Of a stretch of 64,000 nucleotides of DNA, positions 12,751 to 25,261 are shown piece after piece. Origin of the DNA: Penelope pileata (lineage: Eukaryota > Chordata > Aves > Galliformes > Cracidae); NCBI GenBank assembly GCA_013396635.1, contig WBMW01005030.1, positions 1 to 64,000 of the forward strand, written 5' to 3'. The notes under the pieces are model-generated. The model was given only the letters and a program-made list of their open reading frames with translations. It ran no database searches and had not been told where the DNA came from. Each line of letters opens with the position of its first letter. Positions within the stretch are counted from its first letter, which is position 1. The translations under genes and the position numbers were made by a program.

Positions 12751-12889
12751 TTCCATCAAACTAGATTGATGCATTAGTTTCACAAAAACAAAGTCAAATA
12801 TCGCACTGTTTTTATGGGTTTTTTTCTTTTTTGCTCTCTTTTTTTGTTTTAATAAACAATAAAATAAGGGGTTTTTTTACTATTTCTTT

Positions 12890-13120
12890 TGTTGCTGTTC
12901 GAAGGAATTCAGTTCCATACCTTTGCTTCACACTCACTTCCACGTCAGACACCATTTCGTCAGACTGCCTGTCTGCTTCCATCTGTAGCAAGGCTACAAA
13001 ATGTAATGGAATATTGGAGGGAAGGATCAATCTCTACTACCATCCCACCAACGTCTGCCTCTGATGTCATGAGCCATCATAATAAAATAGGAAGCATTAC
13101 TTTCGGAGAATTCCTCATAC
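12890..13120 (-). mobile_element. Galluhop-type mariner, 5' terminal fragment, minus strand
   Basis: Read on the minus strand, it starts with a mariner terminal repeat (TCCGAAAGTAATGC, plus coordinates about 13097-13110), then a 5' untranslated part and the first transposase codons, stopping at the equivalent of EFLRT near 12900. It aligns collinearly with the first 200 or so bases of the mariner at 60351 (shared CATCAGAGG, ATTCCATTAC, CAGATGG, GTGTCTGAC). The 3' part is missing. It lies inside the hAT element and so inserted after it. Confidence 0.8.
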
Positions 13121-13210
13121 ATTAACTACATTATATAATTTATAAGCAGCCCAAGACAATTCCTCTTCATTCAGTGTGGCCCAGGCAAGCCAAAAGATTG
13201 GACACCCATG

Positions 13211-14090
13211 GTATAAAGTATAGTTCTGCTGTATTGTATAGGCTGATTAAGGAACTGGAAATTACAGGGGTCAATAAAGGAGAAGCATCTTCTGGTGACT
13301 ACTATTATTTGCACAAGCTTCTAGAAAGCAGAGAACACTTGAAACTAGGTTTTTTGTCATCCAGAACAGTAGTTGTCATTATGGATGGCATGTTGTGGTG
13401 TAGCTCATAGTGTCTGTCATAAATATTTACTGCACTTTCTTAATCTAGCGCAAAGAACTTATTAAAAAGCAGCCTCCATTTTCCCATGATACAATAATTG
13501 ACAACAGATTTTGAAAAGGATGTACTTCCTCTAAACTAAGAATGGTAGTATGTTATCAACCTCTGAACAATCTCATCTTGACTCTGAACAAGATTTTTGA
13601 GTGGCGAATTACTCTCAGTATCAATTTACTAAGGCCACGAATCTCCCATGATTCCCTGTATGAGTGAAAAACAGTATGGCTCATATGCAGAAACCTGTAC
13701 AGGAGTCTATGCAAAGTTTATGCATTCAGCGTGAAGTTACGCAGAACTTACAAACTTCCCAAGTGTAAGTGAAGGATTTCTTTCTGCTAAAGTTCCTACA
13801 GAACTTCTAACATCTGATAGAATTATAAAATGAGTTAAAGTTCTGCAGAGTAAGGAGTCTACCACAGGTTCTAGACATGGAAGATTTGTTCTCATTAGTC
13901 CTTTTCCTATGTTTCTACTGATCAGAACAACTCCATCACAAATCACCTTTTTCCATTTCTGGGCTTTCTGGTACCCACAAACTGTGCAGCCTTTTTAAAA
14001 GCTGGATCAGCTATTTGAAACTTTCACTGTAATCTTGGCAAATATTCAAACACCGAGAGCTGTGTAATGAAACCATTCTCTGGCCAAATC
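13211..14090. other. Non-coding stretch, nothing recognised
   Basis: Unique-looking sequence between the hAT 3' end and a mariner fragment. Open frames at 13174-13410 (plus) and 13737-13946 (minus) overlap the hAT end or lack any motif. No gene is supported. Confidence 0.5.
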
Positions 14091-14094
14091 TGAG

Positions 14095-14212
14095 TGCAGG
14101 CACCACAAGTAAACTATAGAGCAACTCTACAGTCTCTATCAAATAATGCTATTGTACTCTTTGTAGTTATTGTAGTGAAATAAATAGGAGGCGTTGCGTT
14201 CTGAGGGACCCA
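14095..14212 (+). mobile_element. Galluhop-type mariner, 3' terminal fragment
   Basis: The segment containing CTCTATCAAATAATGCTATT, then GTACTCTTTGTAG and AAATAAATAGGAGGCGTTGC, matches the 3' end of the mariner at 60820-60905 (CTCTATCAAAGG...GTGCTCTTTTTATC...AAATAAATAGGAGGCACTAC). Only about the last 110 bases remain, and they are diverged. The start is uncertain. Confidence 0.7.
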
Positions 14213-15100
14213 CGCATGTGAAGTATGATTTAGTCATGTTCAAGTGTTGCAGTTTTGACCCTTTTTTATTCCTTATTTCATGTTATCTTCTTATTTTAAA
14301 GCCCAGAGTAATTAGATTAGTCTTCTGTACTACAGGTGTGAACAAAGAATGATTGAAGACAATCCTGGGATATTTTGAAAGTGCTTCTAGTAACGTCTTG
14401 GCCAGCATTGGAAGTTGGAAGTATTTCTCTACAAGAGAAGAGATCCGGTGACATAACATTCCTTCAGAGTTAGTGCAGGCATCTCTACAGAGTGCTGCAC
14501 TGTGATGTGCTGACAGATTTGTTCACACCTTTGAACACGCTTCGTCTGGACTTATTGATGCCTCTTTTTACATAACTATAAAAACTATCTTTAAAGCTCA
14601 AAGGAAACAGAGGCAAAAATGCCTGTGTGTAGCCAGGCCATTCCTGGAAGTAGATGCAAATAGAAACCTTACTTTAGTGTGAGTAAAGCAGCTATGCTGC
14701 GTATTGGTGACATATGCAGCGGCATCTCTGTACTGTATGTGCACAAGCCATCAGGTACCTGCTACTATCTGCACCACGTATGATACCCTGTATATCACTG
14801 TCAGTTACTATCCCTAAAGGTTAGATTGAGATTAAGGACCTACAGGTTGCATGAGAGGCTGCCTCATGCCCTGTGTTGGTTGCAGAGCAGAAAAGGAGGT
14901 TCACAGATAGATCTTAACATCTGAGGATATTTTCTTCAAAGTTAGTTACTTCAGCATGGATCAGCCTTTCTGGGTCTAGGACTGTTTTTACCAGGCTCTT
15001 AGTAGAAACAGCCTTGGTACTGTGAGGACTCTTGAAAAGTCACCCATCATGATCTTACAGTATCTTACTCAGGAGGTTGAGGATATGACATAGTGGCTAA
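14213..15100. other. Non-coding stretch, nothing recognised
   Basis: No repeat, RNA gene or exon recognised. No open frame of note. Confidence 0.5.
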
Positions 15101-15104
15101 TCAA

Positions 15105-15445
15105 GTAGGGTTGGACTCTGTTCAGCCTTAAGAAGTCTGAGAGGGGATCTTATCAATGTCTATAAATATCAAAAGTGTGGAAGGCAAAGAGATGAGGACA
15201 GACTCTTTTCAGTGGTTTGTGGTGACAGGACAAGGGGAAATGGCCACAAACTGGAACATAGGAAGTTCCGCACAAGTATATACAAGAACTTCTTCACGGT
15301 GAGGGTGATGGAGCACTGGAACAGGCTGCCCAGGGAGGCTGTGGAGACTCGATGATCTCTAGAGGTGCCTTCCAGCCCCTACAACTCTGTGATTCTGTGA
15401 TTGCTTGAAGTCCTTTCCAACCGCTGCAATTCTGCAATCTTTTAA
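15105..15445 (+). mobile_element. CR1 LINE 3' end, plus strand
   Basis: The end of CR1 ORF2 and the 3' region. Recognisable blocks are TTCAGCCTTAAGAAGTCTGA, GAGGGGATCTTATCAATGTC, GAGCACTGGAACAGGCTGCC and the tail TCTGTGATTCTGTGATT. Compared with the copy at 22480-23028, about 80 bases between the GTGGAG block and the GATGATCTCTAGAGG block are missing, so it carries a small internal deletion. A second, more decayed copy of a CR1 tail (AGTCCTTTCCAACC...CTGCAATC) follows at 15402-15440. Confidence 0.85.
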
Positions 15446-16365
15446 TATCTGGTAGATTCAGTTCTCCCAGTGTCCTTGCTGAGGTGCACTGGGCTATAGA
15501 AGGTTTGTGCCAATGTAGCTCTTATGTAATTAGAAGCCAAAACCTTAGGAGCTTTGGTGATTGCAAACTGCGGCTTCTCTGCTAAAGAGTCTAGTAAGTG
15601 GGCTTGCATAGAGTTTTCTGACAGACCTAATTGCATATAATGCCTTTCATGCTGTTTAAAGTATAGCATGTAGTGATAGTTATTGCTTTTGAGAAGTGGG
15701 CAATCTTTTCTGGAGTCATTTTTAAATTGCATGCACTTGAAAATTGACATTTGCAGGCTTTGTAGCTATATTTCCTACTCCAGTGGGTCCTTCATTTGGT
15801 TGCATTTTATAAATATAACTTTAGACAGTAATAAGAAAGGATAGTGAAGGGTAAATGAATAGAAACAAACTTGTTTCTGAGAATAAGAGGGAGCCCCGTG
15901 GAATGTTTTTTCTTTACATTTGAATCATGGTGGTTTTACATTGACTACTTTCTCTGCCTAGTTCTGTTTAGCATCTAGGGTGCATAGGAGTCTTCCAGTG
16001 AAGAGCCCAGCCTGTAAGGCCTTGTTGCCAGATCTCTGAGTCCACAGCTTATGTTAAGTCTGCGAGGTGGAATCAGAATAATCTCATATGTATCTTACTC
16101 AGAAGACTTAAACTGACATATTCCCTCGCTATTCTACTAAACCTATACATTCTTCAGGATAAAAACATGTTCTTTAACAGGATCCAATACTTTACAAAAA
16201 ACTACCACAAACAAAAACTCATCCCTCTTTCATCTTGTAATTAATTTCGGACATTTTATCCTATATGATGCATATAGGGCTTGGCTAAAACGAACTCTAA
16301 GCACACTAGGAAATGTGTGAAATGAAGTTCAAAATGAGATCTTACAAAAGAATTGCAAAAGACTA
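15446..16365. other. Non-coding stretch, nothing recognised
   Basis: Contains a minus-strand open frame (15442-15750, 102 codons) with no recognisable motif. No repeat is recognised. Confidence 0.45.
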
Positions 16366-16369
16366 TAAA

Positions 16370-16560
16370 GTCTCTAGACTGGGAGTATCTGTAAAGATCA
16401 TGTTGTCCAACAATTTCTTTACGTAATCCATAACCCTATTAGGCTGAACCTTGAATATTTCCACTGAGAGACTATACCACTTCTCTGGACAGCCTGTTCC
16501 CACGTGTTCTGTTTTCACAGTGAAGACTTCTTTTTTAGAACTCTCTCTTTGGTAAATTGT
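16370..16560 (-). mobile_element. Old CR1 3' region, minus strand
   Basis: The plus-strand text runs like the reverse of a CR1 3' end (GATCATGTTGTCCAACAA, TGAATATTTCCA, CTCTGGACAGCCTGTTCCCA, GTGAAGACTTCTTTTTTAG). It is clearly diverged and has no terminal octamers. No coding part remains. Confidence 0.65.
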
Positions 16561-19500
16561 AATACTTGTTCATAAAATCTACAAGTGAGATGATTTTACT
16601 CATTTTTTCATGGACTTCAACAATTCACATTATTACACATGGCATACATGCTCAAATCACCAAATTACATGTGCAAGTGCTATAGACGGGATAATTTGTA
16701 TTGCAGAGGACAAGGGATGCTTAACTCATTGCCATGGTTCTTGATTGATATTAAGCTAACATTTTGAATGCTTTCCTATGTTTAGGAGCCAGCAGTTGTT
16801 AGAGGATGGTCCTTAGCCTAAGGAGGGTGTACTTCAGCCCTTGTGAGTCTTAGATAATGAGGACTAATCTTGCCTGGTTTTCTCCTTGTCTTTTTGGAAT
16901 ATATCTGTTTTCCCAAAGGACTAGGTGGAAAATGAATTGCGTGTGACTTATGCTGATGTTTTGTTGTTGTTCCGCTGTTAGGATGTGGGATTTTCTGCTC
17001 ATTACACATTTTTGTTGTTGTCTTATCAGAGTACAGGTATTCTCATCTCCATATTAAATAACATCCTCCTAATAAACTTATTCTGGAGAGTAGTATCTGG
17101 GGAATTATATTTTCTTTATCCAAACAAGCTATTCTTTTAACCCTTGTCATGTTGTTTCTTCTAGAGCTTATGAACAAATACACTGCCATTCAAATTCCAT
17201 TCATTCCAATCTCAACTATTACAGATGTGTACAATTCAAATTTGCTCCATGTTTGTCAAGTGAGCATATTATACAAGTACCATTCCTTGATTCACTCATA
17301 TATATACTAAAAATCATGGTCATCAATAGAATAAGACAGCATTGTCAATGGTTTACTGCCACTGTTACTCATTTGGAACTGTCTTTAAAACTTTGGAAAA
17401 AAATGTTCAAATATCTTTGTTTCTGTTGGAGTAAATCAATTAAATGTGACTAGAGGGAAAAGTATTCTAATCCCTAACTGCAATTACAGTCCAGTTTGAA
17501 AAAGACATTTTCTCTCCGTTAAGCTGTTTCTAACATAAGAAGTTATGGCAGAATTGGTGATATTAAGATATTCTTATTCTTATCTTGCTTAATACCATAG
17601 TGCTATGAAACTGCTGCTGTTTTTGTCACCTCGGCATATAACTCCTTTAAGAATTTCCCTAATCTTAATAATCATTTTTAACTACTCTTCTGAAAATTGA
17701 TTAGAACAAGTTCTGAATTTAAAGCAGCATCTTTTGATCAGTTTGAACATTAGCCTAAAACTATAATGCTTGAAAATAAGAAGCGTTGCTTTGTGGCCTT
17801 TCAGCACAGCTAAACGTATATATATATCAATATATATATATTAAAAATATATATAATAAAATATTATCTGTCACACTGGGAAGTAAATTTGTTTATTATT
17901 TTCTTTTTAGAGAAAACACTATTAGCAAGATGATTACATTAACCTACTGAAATATGACACTGAGCATATGAATAATAAAAGATTCTTTTTAACTATCTTA
18001 TACAAAGATCCAAATACTGAGGGAAATCATTGTCTTTACCTAAGACCAAACTGCCACAGAAGCCAGTGGGTAACTGTATGTAGAATGAGTGCTTTAATAC
18101 ATGCACTGAGCTATTCTGAAATGAACAGTAAAGACATTTCATATCTAACACTAGTTAGCAGACTGGATAGCTTTTAGAGGCCTACATTGATGAGAGAGCA
18201 AACTGAAGACATAAATGCTTCTTTAATAAACCACTGTATGTCATCTCTCTTCTGTAATTCCCTTGTCTGTCCTTACTTGTACAATTCACAGGGCAGTCAC
18301 TCTAGTAGTGAAGAGCAAATTGCAGCTGTAAAACACCTGCTTACATAGCTCAGTCAGCTTCATATACATACTAAAGTGCTTTCCTTTGCTTCTACTTCTT
18401 CTGATGCACATCAGAAACCTTGTCCTTTTACAAGCATCAAATCTGTTTTGTTGTGACATCAAATTACTTGCTCTCCATTTGAAAACGTGTTCAGTGGAGT
18501 TCAGATTTTTCTCTGCTTTGCCTAAGGAAATCCTGAGGGTCATTCTTTAGACTATCAAGTTAATGTAGAGGGAAAGAAAGACTCAAGATTTTTGGGCTGG
18601 AAATTTCTTGGTTTATTTCTAGATTTGAGTTACAGCTGAATTTGTTAAATCCATCTTCTTCTTCGAGGAGAATGTTAGCTGCCCCTGAAATCTCAATGTG
18701 TGGCAATCCTGAACAGCGGTCAACAGTGCAGGAAGAGCTAACTATCTCTGATAGAGCTTAGCCTCAAAAAAAAAACGTGAAGTTCTTGGCACACCTGAAG
18801 CTTCAGTTATAAACTTTCAAAGAGCATCATCATCTCCTTCCTCATGCTTTCCACTTCTTGGCTTTCATATTGCATATAGAGAAAGTTTGGAATGGGTTTT
18901 ACCTCAACAGATTACTGGACTTCTGTTTTCCTAAGATTTCTGTGTCTGAATTGGCTTGAACAGGAAAGTAAAGAGGCTTTTTTTCCTGAGCAGAACCATC
19001 AGTAGTCTTCTGAAGATATCATAAAGCTGAGGAAGGCTCAGTAACCCAGCCTTACTCTACTTTTATCTCTGCTGTGGGCATACATCGCATAAACACCACT
19101 TCAGTTCCCAGGGAAATCCATCCGCAGTTCCTTGTCTTTTCTCTCTCTTCAAACTCAGCCCAAGCTCTGAGGACCATGACTTTGACTTGAAATTATGGCT
19201 GCTCATGTCCATATATTGAAGAGAAGACCAATAGTTTTTTTCTTGTATTAGAGCTGTAATAAATTACCTTGAATTTACCACCACAGGGCTTTACTTACTG
19301 CTGTTCTCCAAAGCATGTTGTCTCTCACTAATCTGTGCTCATCGTATTCTGGAAACATATGGTATCCCTGCATGCCTATGTATAATGAAGGTTGTGTGGC
19401 ATTTACTATTTTTATTTTGTTAACAAACTCAGACCAACCTTCATCTCTTCACAGTACTTCCTGGGTCTCCATTGTATATGCTGTGCTTGTTCAGTCCCTG

Positions 19501-21655
19501 CAGAGAAAAGAACTGCAGCAGGCACAGAAGAGGTGGAATTTCCTCTAATCTAAATTATGCAGGCGTAAGTTAAAAGCGACCTGATCTCTGAGGTACCTCT
19601 CTGGTAAACTCTTTTCTTCTACACCTCTTATTACTTCTTTACTGTTTCCTATTTTTGAGCTAACTTTCTGTCCTGAAACTGCTATTTTATGTACTGTAAC
19701 TCTCTGCCTTATTCAATTATCTTCAGCATCAAACCTTATTATTCTTTGAAAATCCATGAGTATGGAACCCTGACATTCTCTTGCTTCTGCTGCAGCAGTA
19801 ATACCTCTGAAGAATGAAAGTGAGTTAGCTTAAGCAGGACTTACAACTCCACATTATTAGAATATTTAGAATCAAATAATTCACATCAAAGTCTTCCATA
19901 ATATGTCCTTCAAAACATTTCTTCAGCTATCCCCCTTCTCTTCTTGACTAATTTAACTAGGCTATAATTTGTTTGCCCCAATTTTCAGTTTTCAGTAGAT
20001 TTTCACTTTTCTATTTCTTTAGAGTATGTCCTCTGACTTCAAAACAAAGGTCCATCTCTTTGTCCTCTGAAAAGTTTGGAAAAAAGCAATTGGTTAAAAA
20101 ATCTTCCATCTTCGTTCTTGTCACCAATCATCTGCTATCATTTTTAGGGAGCAATTTTCTCTTTTAGGGTCTGTTGACAGAGAATATATATGAAGAGTCC
20201 TTTATTGTTAGTTGAATATTCCCTTGCAATTTTGATGTTTGGTTTTCTCAGACCTTTAACTGGCAAGAAATATGAAGACATTTTAGTTTGGTAGCAAAAG
20301 TAAGTAAGTAACTATTAACACATCAGGCATTTTATTGATTGTTTTTTTTTTTTTTATTGAATGGCTGTTCTTCGTTTATCATTAGAGTGCAGCCTGAATG
20401 CCTCTAAAAAAAGACTGCATGGTTCTGTACTTTGGGATTCTTAGGTCCACATCTAAGGCTTGTGACAGACCCCTGCTGTATTATTGAAGTGCTGATACAT
20501 ATCCCACCCCTCTGAGCAAAATCCTCTGGTCTCTGCAAGACTGATATAAACAGATGTTCCTCTGGAGTCCCTTCTCTGCCTTTGTGTAATGTATGGAGAG
20601 TTTTAGAGAGCTTGTGGGTGCAGAGAAGTTAATGCCCTACTAACACAGTATGGAAGCTTGAAAAAATTAGAGAATACCAGCTGTTGTCTGTAGACATCAA
20701 ACTAAATTGGGAAATCAACTTGTATTTAATAATACAATTCTTTCCACTTCTGTGAAAAGCAGTACAGACCCTAGTTTAGCCACTTTTGATATATCCCTGG
20801 TTACAGCTCATTTATGGGAAAGTAATGACATTTCTGAGATCAGCAATTGTTAAATCCCACTGAGTTTACTATGAAGGGAAGCTTACTTTGTCCTGGTCAT
20901 ACCTCTATAACTTAATGCTTTCAAGAAAGAAAAGCAGAAATCTCTCAAGTTCATTTGCAGATTATGTATAAAATGGATGCTTTCACACGTTTATTTGGTT
21001 TTTCTCTTGTGTTTTGTGGTGTATGGTAGAAGAAAGTTATGAAAGCTCACTTCAAAGATCTTAACAAACATAGAACAGGCTACCATGCATTTAGCAGTGG
21101 GGGCTTGTTCCCTTTCAGGCTTGCTTGTTTTATCATATTTCAGCCATTTTTAGGGGAGTTGTAAGAATTTCCCCAACCCTAAAGGTTGAGGGGTCTGGAG
21201 AAGGAATCTGCAGTTCATACAGATGTCAGCACTAGATCCTCAAACAGTGGTACTTTGGTAGAAATTTGTTCAGGTTTCACAGTTACTCTTTTGGGATCTA
21301 TGCTCTTTCTAGCCAGTGCTTGTCCCAAACTCTCAAATCCTGCCAAAAAGTAACGCTAACAACAGAACTTGGACTGCTGCTTGATCAAATCGGGGCATCA
21401 TTCCTTACGTATGTCATAGATGTTAACTCAAGTAAGAGCTTATGTTTTTGTGTCAGAATAACTTTATGGGAGAAAGATGATTTTCAGTAATATTAAAAGC
21501 ATCCTTAATAGCTTTGTCAAGAAGATAAATGACAAAAACATTTTTTTTAAAATATGGAAAAAAATGTGTTGTTCTGACTTCTGTATAAAGTTATAATGCA
21601 TTGCTATCACATTAAATATAAAAGTGGCCCAAATGATAAATGACCGTGGTGGGAC
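16561..21655. other. 5-kb repeat-poor stretch
   Basis: Apart from an AT dinucleotide tract (17816-17865) and short homopolymers (for example T14 near 20340), I recognise no mobile element or gene. Open frames up to 85 codons occur on both strands without motifs. This is one of the longest element-free intervals of the window. Confidence 0.5.
17816..17865. repeat. AT-rich simple repeat
   Basis: Imperfect TA dinucleotide tract interrupted by TCAA and TTAAAA. Confidence 0.9.
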
Positions 21656-21659
21656 AGAA

Positions 21660-23105
21660 TATATCCTCATCAGATCTGTGGTGAGATCTCACCCAGAAGG
21701 ACCTCAAAAGGCTAGAGAACTGGCTTGACAGAAACCTCTCAATTCCAACAAAAGCAGGTGTGAAGTCCTGCACCTGACAGGGACAGAATAACAACAGTAA
21801 TAAGTCTGGGGTCCTGTGTGAGTGAGTCTGGAGCATGTTAAGTGTAAGCAAGCTGCATGTTCTTGGTACAGTCAAGGTTAACCACATAGGAGGCTGTATT
21901 GGCCAGAATGTAGCTATAGGTTGGAGGGAAGCAATTCTCTCTCTTCAGTATTTGAGCATAGGTAATACAATACCCATTGTTGTGGACACGCAGAAACACA
22001 TCTCAGTACAAGAGAGGAACAAACCAGAACCAGACCAGTAGAGAGCCACCAAGGTGGTGAAGGGAATGGAGCATGACACATCAGGACAGGCTGAGGGCGC
22101 TGAAACTACTAAGCATGAAAAAGAGGAAGCATTTGGGCGGGATCTTCACTACCTGCAAGAGGGTTGCTAGAGAAGATGGAAGGCAGACTCTTCACACATC
22201 CCCCCTCTCCCTTAATTAAGCTAACCAGGCTGTAATTGGCATTCGACAATATATTTTGTGACCTTTTTTGTTTTATCGTTCAATAGTGGTTGTTGGTTTC
22301 CCATTTCCTCTCTGTGTACCTCAGAGGTGTAGTGAAAGGACAAGTGTCAGAGATTACAGCAAGTGGTTATAATGGAAAAATTTCAAAAATACAGTGGTCG
22401 TACACTGGAACAAGTTGCCTGAAGAGGTTGTGAAGCTTTTCAGAGTTTTAATGGACAAGCCCCTAAGCAAAATCCCTTGACTACACCGCCCTGGTCAGGC
22501 CTCACCTGGAGTACTGTAACCAGTTCTGGGCTCCCCTGTATAAAAAAGACAGGGACCTCCTGGGAAAAGTCCAGCAGAGGGCCACGAAGATGATAAAGAG
22601 CCTGGAACATCTCCCTTATGAGGAGAAGCTTGGTAAGCTGAGTCTGTTTAGCCTTGAGAAAAAAAAGAAGGCTGAGAGGAGATCTGATCAATGTGTACAA
22701 ATATCTAAAGTGCGGGAGACAAATGGACGTGGGGAATCTCTTTTCAGTGGTGTGTGGGGATGGGACGAGGGGAAATGGACTAAAACTGGAGCATAGGAAG
22801 TTCCACACCAATGTGTGAAAGAACTTCTTCATGGTGCGGGTGATGGAGCACTGGAACAGGCTGCCCAGGGAGGTTGTGGAGTCTCCTTCCCTGGAGATAT
22901 TCAAGACCCGACTGGATGCCTACCTGTGCGACCTGCACTAGGGAACCTGCTTTGGCAGGGAGGTTGGACTCGATGATCTCCTGGTCCCTTCCAACCCCTA
23001 GAATTCTGTGATTCTGTGATTCTGTGACTATGAAGTTGGCTTCACTTTAGACAGCGAGTGGGATTAGATGACCCTTGGAGGTACTTTCCAATCTAAACTA
23101 TTTTG
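21660..23105 (+). mobile_element. Old CR1 LINE, plus strand, split by a younger CR1
   Basis: A diverged CR1. Recognisable pieces are the ORF2 end (AAGTCCTGCACCTGACAGG near 21762), the AGAGCCACCAAGGTGGT block (22041-22057), the 3' region with ACTGGAACAAGTTGCCTGAA (about 22405) and, after the inserted younger element, the tail GGATTAGATGACCCTTGGAGG (about 23051-23071). The stretches 21800-22010 and 22195-22325 are so diverged or rearranged that they align poorly. Confidence 0.7.
22478..23028 (+). mobile_element. Younger CR1 LINE 3' end nested in an older CR1
   Basis: Well-preserved last 550 bases of a CR1. It starts in ORF2 (codons for RPHLEYCNQFWAP-like text at about 22497-22535), continues through the 3' region and ends in GAATTCTGTGATTCTGTGATTCTGTGA, three copies of the terminal repeat unit at 23002-23028. 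It interrupts the older plus-strand CR1, whose last 75 bases resume right after it. The good conservation and full 3' tail make it the younger of the two. Confidence 0.85.
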
Positions 23106-25150
23106 TGAAAAAAATGTAATAATAAAATTTGATATAAAGCCACATCAGAACTTTGATACAATGTCTATTTTTGCTGTTGTTTTTTTTTGCCTCTTCTGTT
23201 TTTGTTTTTTTAGAAGAGAGAAGATCATAATCTTATAAGTAAAAAGTCCTGAATTTCACAGCTTTTTCATTCCAATTGTTGTGAATTTGCTGCTGATTCA
23301 GTTCTAAAATGAGCTTAAATCTGATGCTTCTACATATCTTTCAATTCCCGTAAATACGGTATAGTTGTACACCAGTGATGATAAAAGGCGTTTCCTCCTA
23401 TTTCACTCTCTAGCCTGCTAAACAATGAGTAGCAACATATTTTCTGCAGTTCTACTCCAATTTGTTAATCTTTTTCTCTAGGGCAGTACTGACAAGGTAC
23501 AAGAGACAGAAATCCCACTGGGATAAGCACTCTGCCAGAGTAATATGTTATATTTTCCTACATTGTAGAACAAGTAACTTTTGTAAATCACTTGATGTCT
23601 GGAGTTCTACAACACAAAGACTGAAAGGAAAAGATTGTGCTGGGCCCAAAGAGTGGCTTTGAACAGCTGGTGACTATATTTTCTACAATTCAGACATAAT
23701 CTTTCTCATGTGTATGCTCATGAAAATCTTAGCATTCATTTTGATCTCTTAGTATTCACGGAAAAATTAATAAGTGCATATTTAAATGAATAATCTGCAT
23801 TTCATAGCTTGCATTTTGTTCGTTATGTAACTGAAATGAAATTACTTTTGGCTCCTGCTTGAATGCTTAATACAACTTACATCACTGATTCTGCGTATTA
23901 CAATCATCTGTGCATTGTTCTTTAAAAGTTCTGCTAGTTAGTTGTACAAGTTAATTTAGGAGGTTGCAGCTTATATTGCAGAGTATGTGCTTGATTTTAA
24001 TAGGGAAAGGTGAAAGTATGTACAAGATCAAAATTATTTACTGGAGTTTGAGAATACCTTTAATGAAGTACAGATAAGAGAATCCTCTTCATCCTGCTTT
24101 GAGAATTCATAAATAGGGGAAAACGTTATGAATGAATCCCTTGGCTCACTGAGAGATAAGAATATAAGCAAATATCAGCCTCGGTTTCTTTTATTTTAGA
24201 GCAATATTCTCTCTGTGGCTACAGTGGAGGCATGGTTCCAAGGAGCACGTTTAGAGGAGCACACCCAAATACAATGCATTTTGTTGCGCGACTGGCAAAG
24301 GAGAAAGGACCCTTGATAATTATTCAAGGAAATCTAGATGGATTTTAATTTGTTTTATCAAGAAAATGTTCTATTAGCTGTTACTTATTAATCTTACCAA
24401 CGTAAAAGCCAGTGTAAAAAATTAAAAGAAAAAATGCCACCAACAAAAATAAATAAATGAATGAAAGGAATACAGCTGGTGGTGCTGAGTGCTAATAAAT
24501 GATGGAGAAAGAAAGATTATGTCCTTATAGTTCTCGGTTTGATGGAAATCCTTGCCAAAAACAGTTTCAGTGGAGTGTAAGAGACAGAAGATAGACTTCA
24601 TACAGCCTAATCTGGAACTAGAGGCAAGAGATTATAAAGTGGGTGTTCCATAAAAATGAAAGAGGTGATATGACAGTAATTGGGAGAGAAAGGGCAAAGT
24701 CCCAGGAGAGATGGTAGGGAGGAACAGGAAATGAGGAATTAAATCATGCTATGTGATGGGGAGGAGGGAAATAAACCAGAAAAGAATGAGAGATTAATCA
24801 GGTAAAGATGGAAAGGGATCACATGAGACACCTTATAAAGTGAAACAAATGTAAGAGAGAGGGAAGAGATCACATGACTAATGCCTTTTCTGGCAAAAGT
24901 ACAGCATTGTAGGAAAGAAATGGGAAAGAGAAGTAGAAGGTAAAAACAAAGAACACATTTTGTCAGTTTTCAATGTAGGAAGAGAGACAGATGGGAGGAA
25001 CAGAAAAATGAACCAGGCGTGCTAAAAGGATTCCGCATCTAGAATTCAAGTAAGTTGAAAAAAATTGCAGACATTTGCTCAAAAAGTTTTCGTAATGGGG
25101 AAAGTTAGCTGCAGCATACCATGAATAGAGAAAGATGATTCGGTGACAGA
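23106..25150. other. Non-coding stretch, nothing recognised
   Basis: No repeat family recognised. Purine-rich sequence at 24640-25060 (GAGAGAAAGGGC, GGAAAGGGATCACATG and similar). The segment around 24230-24440 looks unique and moderately complex. No gene is supported. Confidence 0.5.
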
Positions 25151-25261
25151 GGATGTTCTCAAAGAGATGCCAAGCTGTGTGGTGCAGTCAACAAGCCAGA
25201 GGGAAAGGATGCCATCCAGAGGGACCTGGACAGGCTTGAGAGGTGGGCCCATGCCAACCTC

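Larger units (their letters stand above)
10905..13210 (+). mobile_element. hAT-Charlie DNA transposon, 5'-truncated
   Basis: A cut-and-paste DNA transposon. The 5' part (10905-11060) matches the second copy at 63785-63960 nearly base for base in blocks (GTGCTAACTC, AGTCAAACG, TTACATGT, GTGAGTAAAA, TTCAACCTAC). The far 5' end, present in the other copy, is missing. The 3' end is intact and ends with GCCAAAAGATTGGACACCCATG at 13189-13210, a hAT-Charlie terminal repeat. Between them lies a decayed transposase frame. A mariner fragment (12890-13120) is inserted between the transposase end and the 3' terminus. Confidence 0.85.

Noticed and set aside
22440..22904. A 154-codon minus-strand open frame
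   Set aside because: Antisense of the CR1 3' end at 22478-23028. No protein family is expected there.
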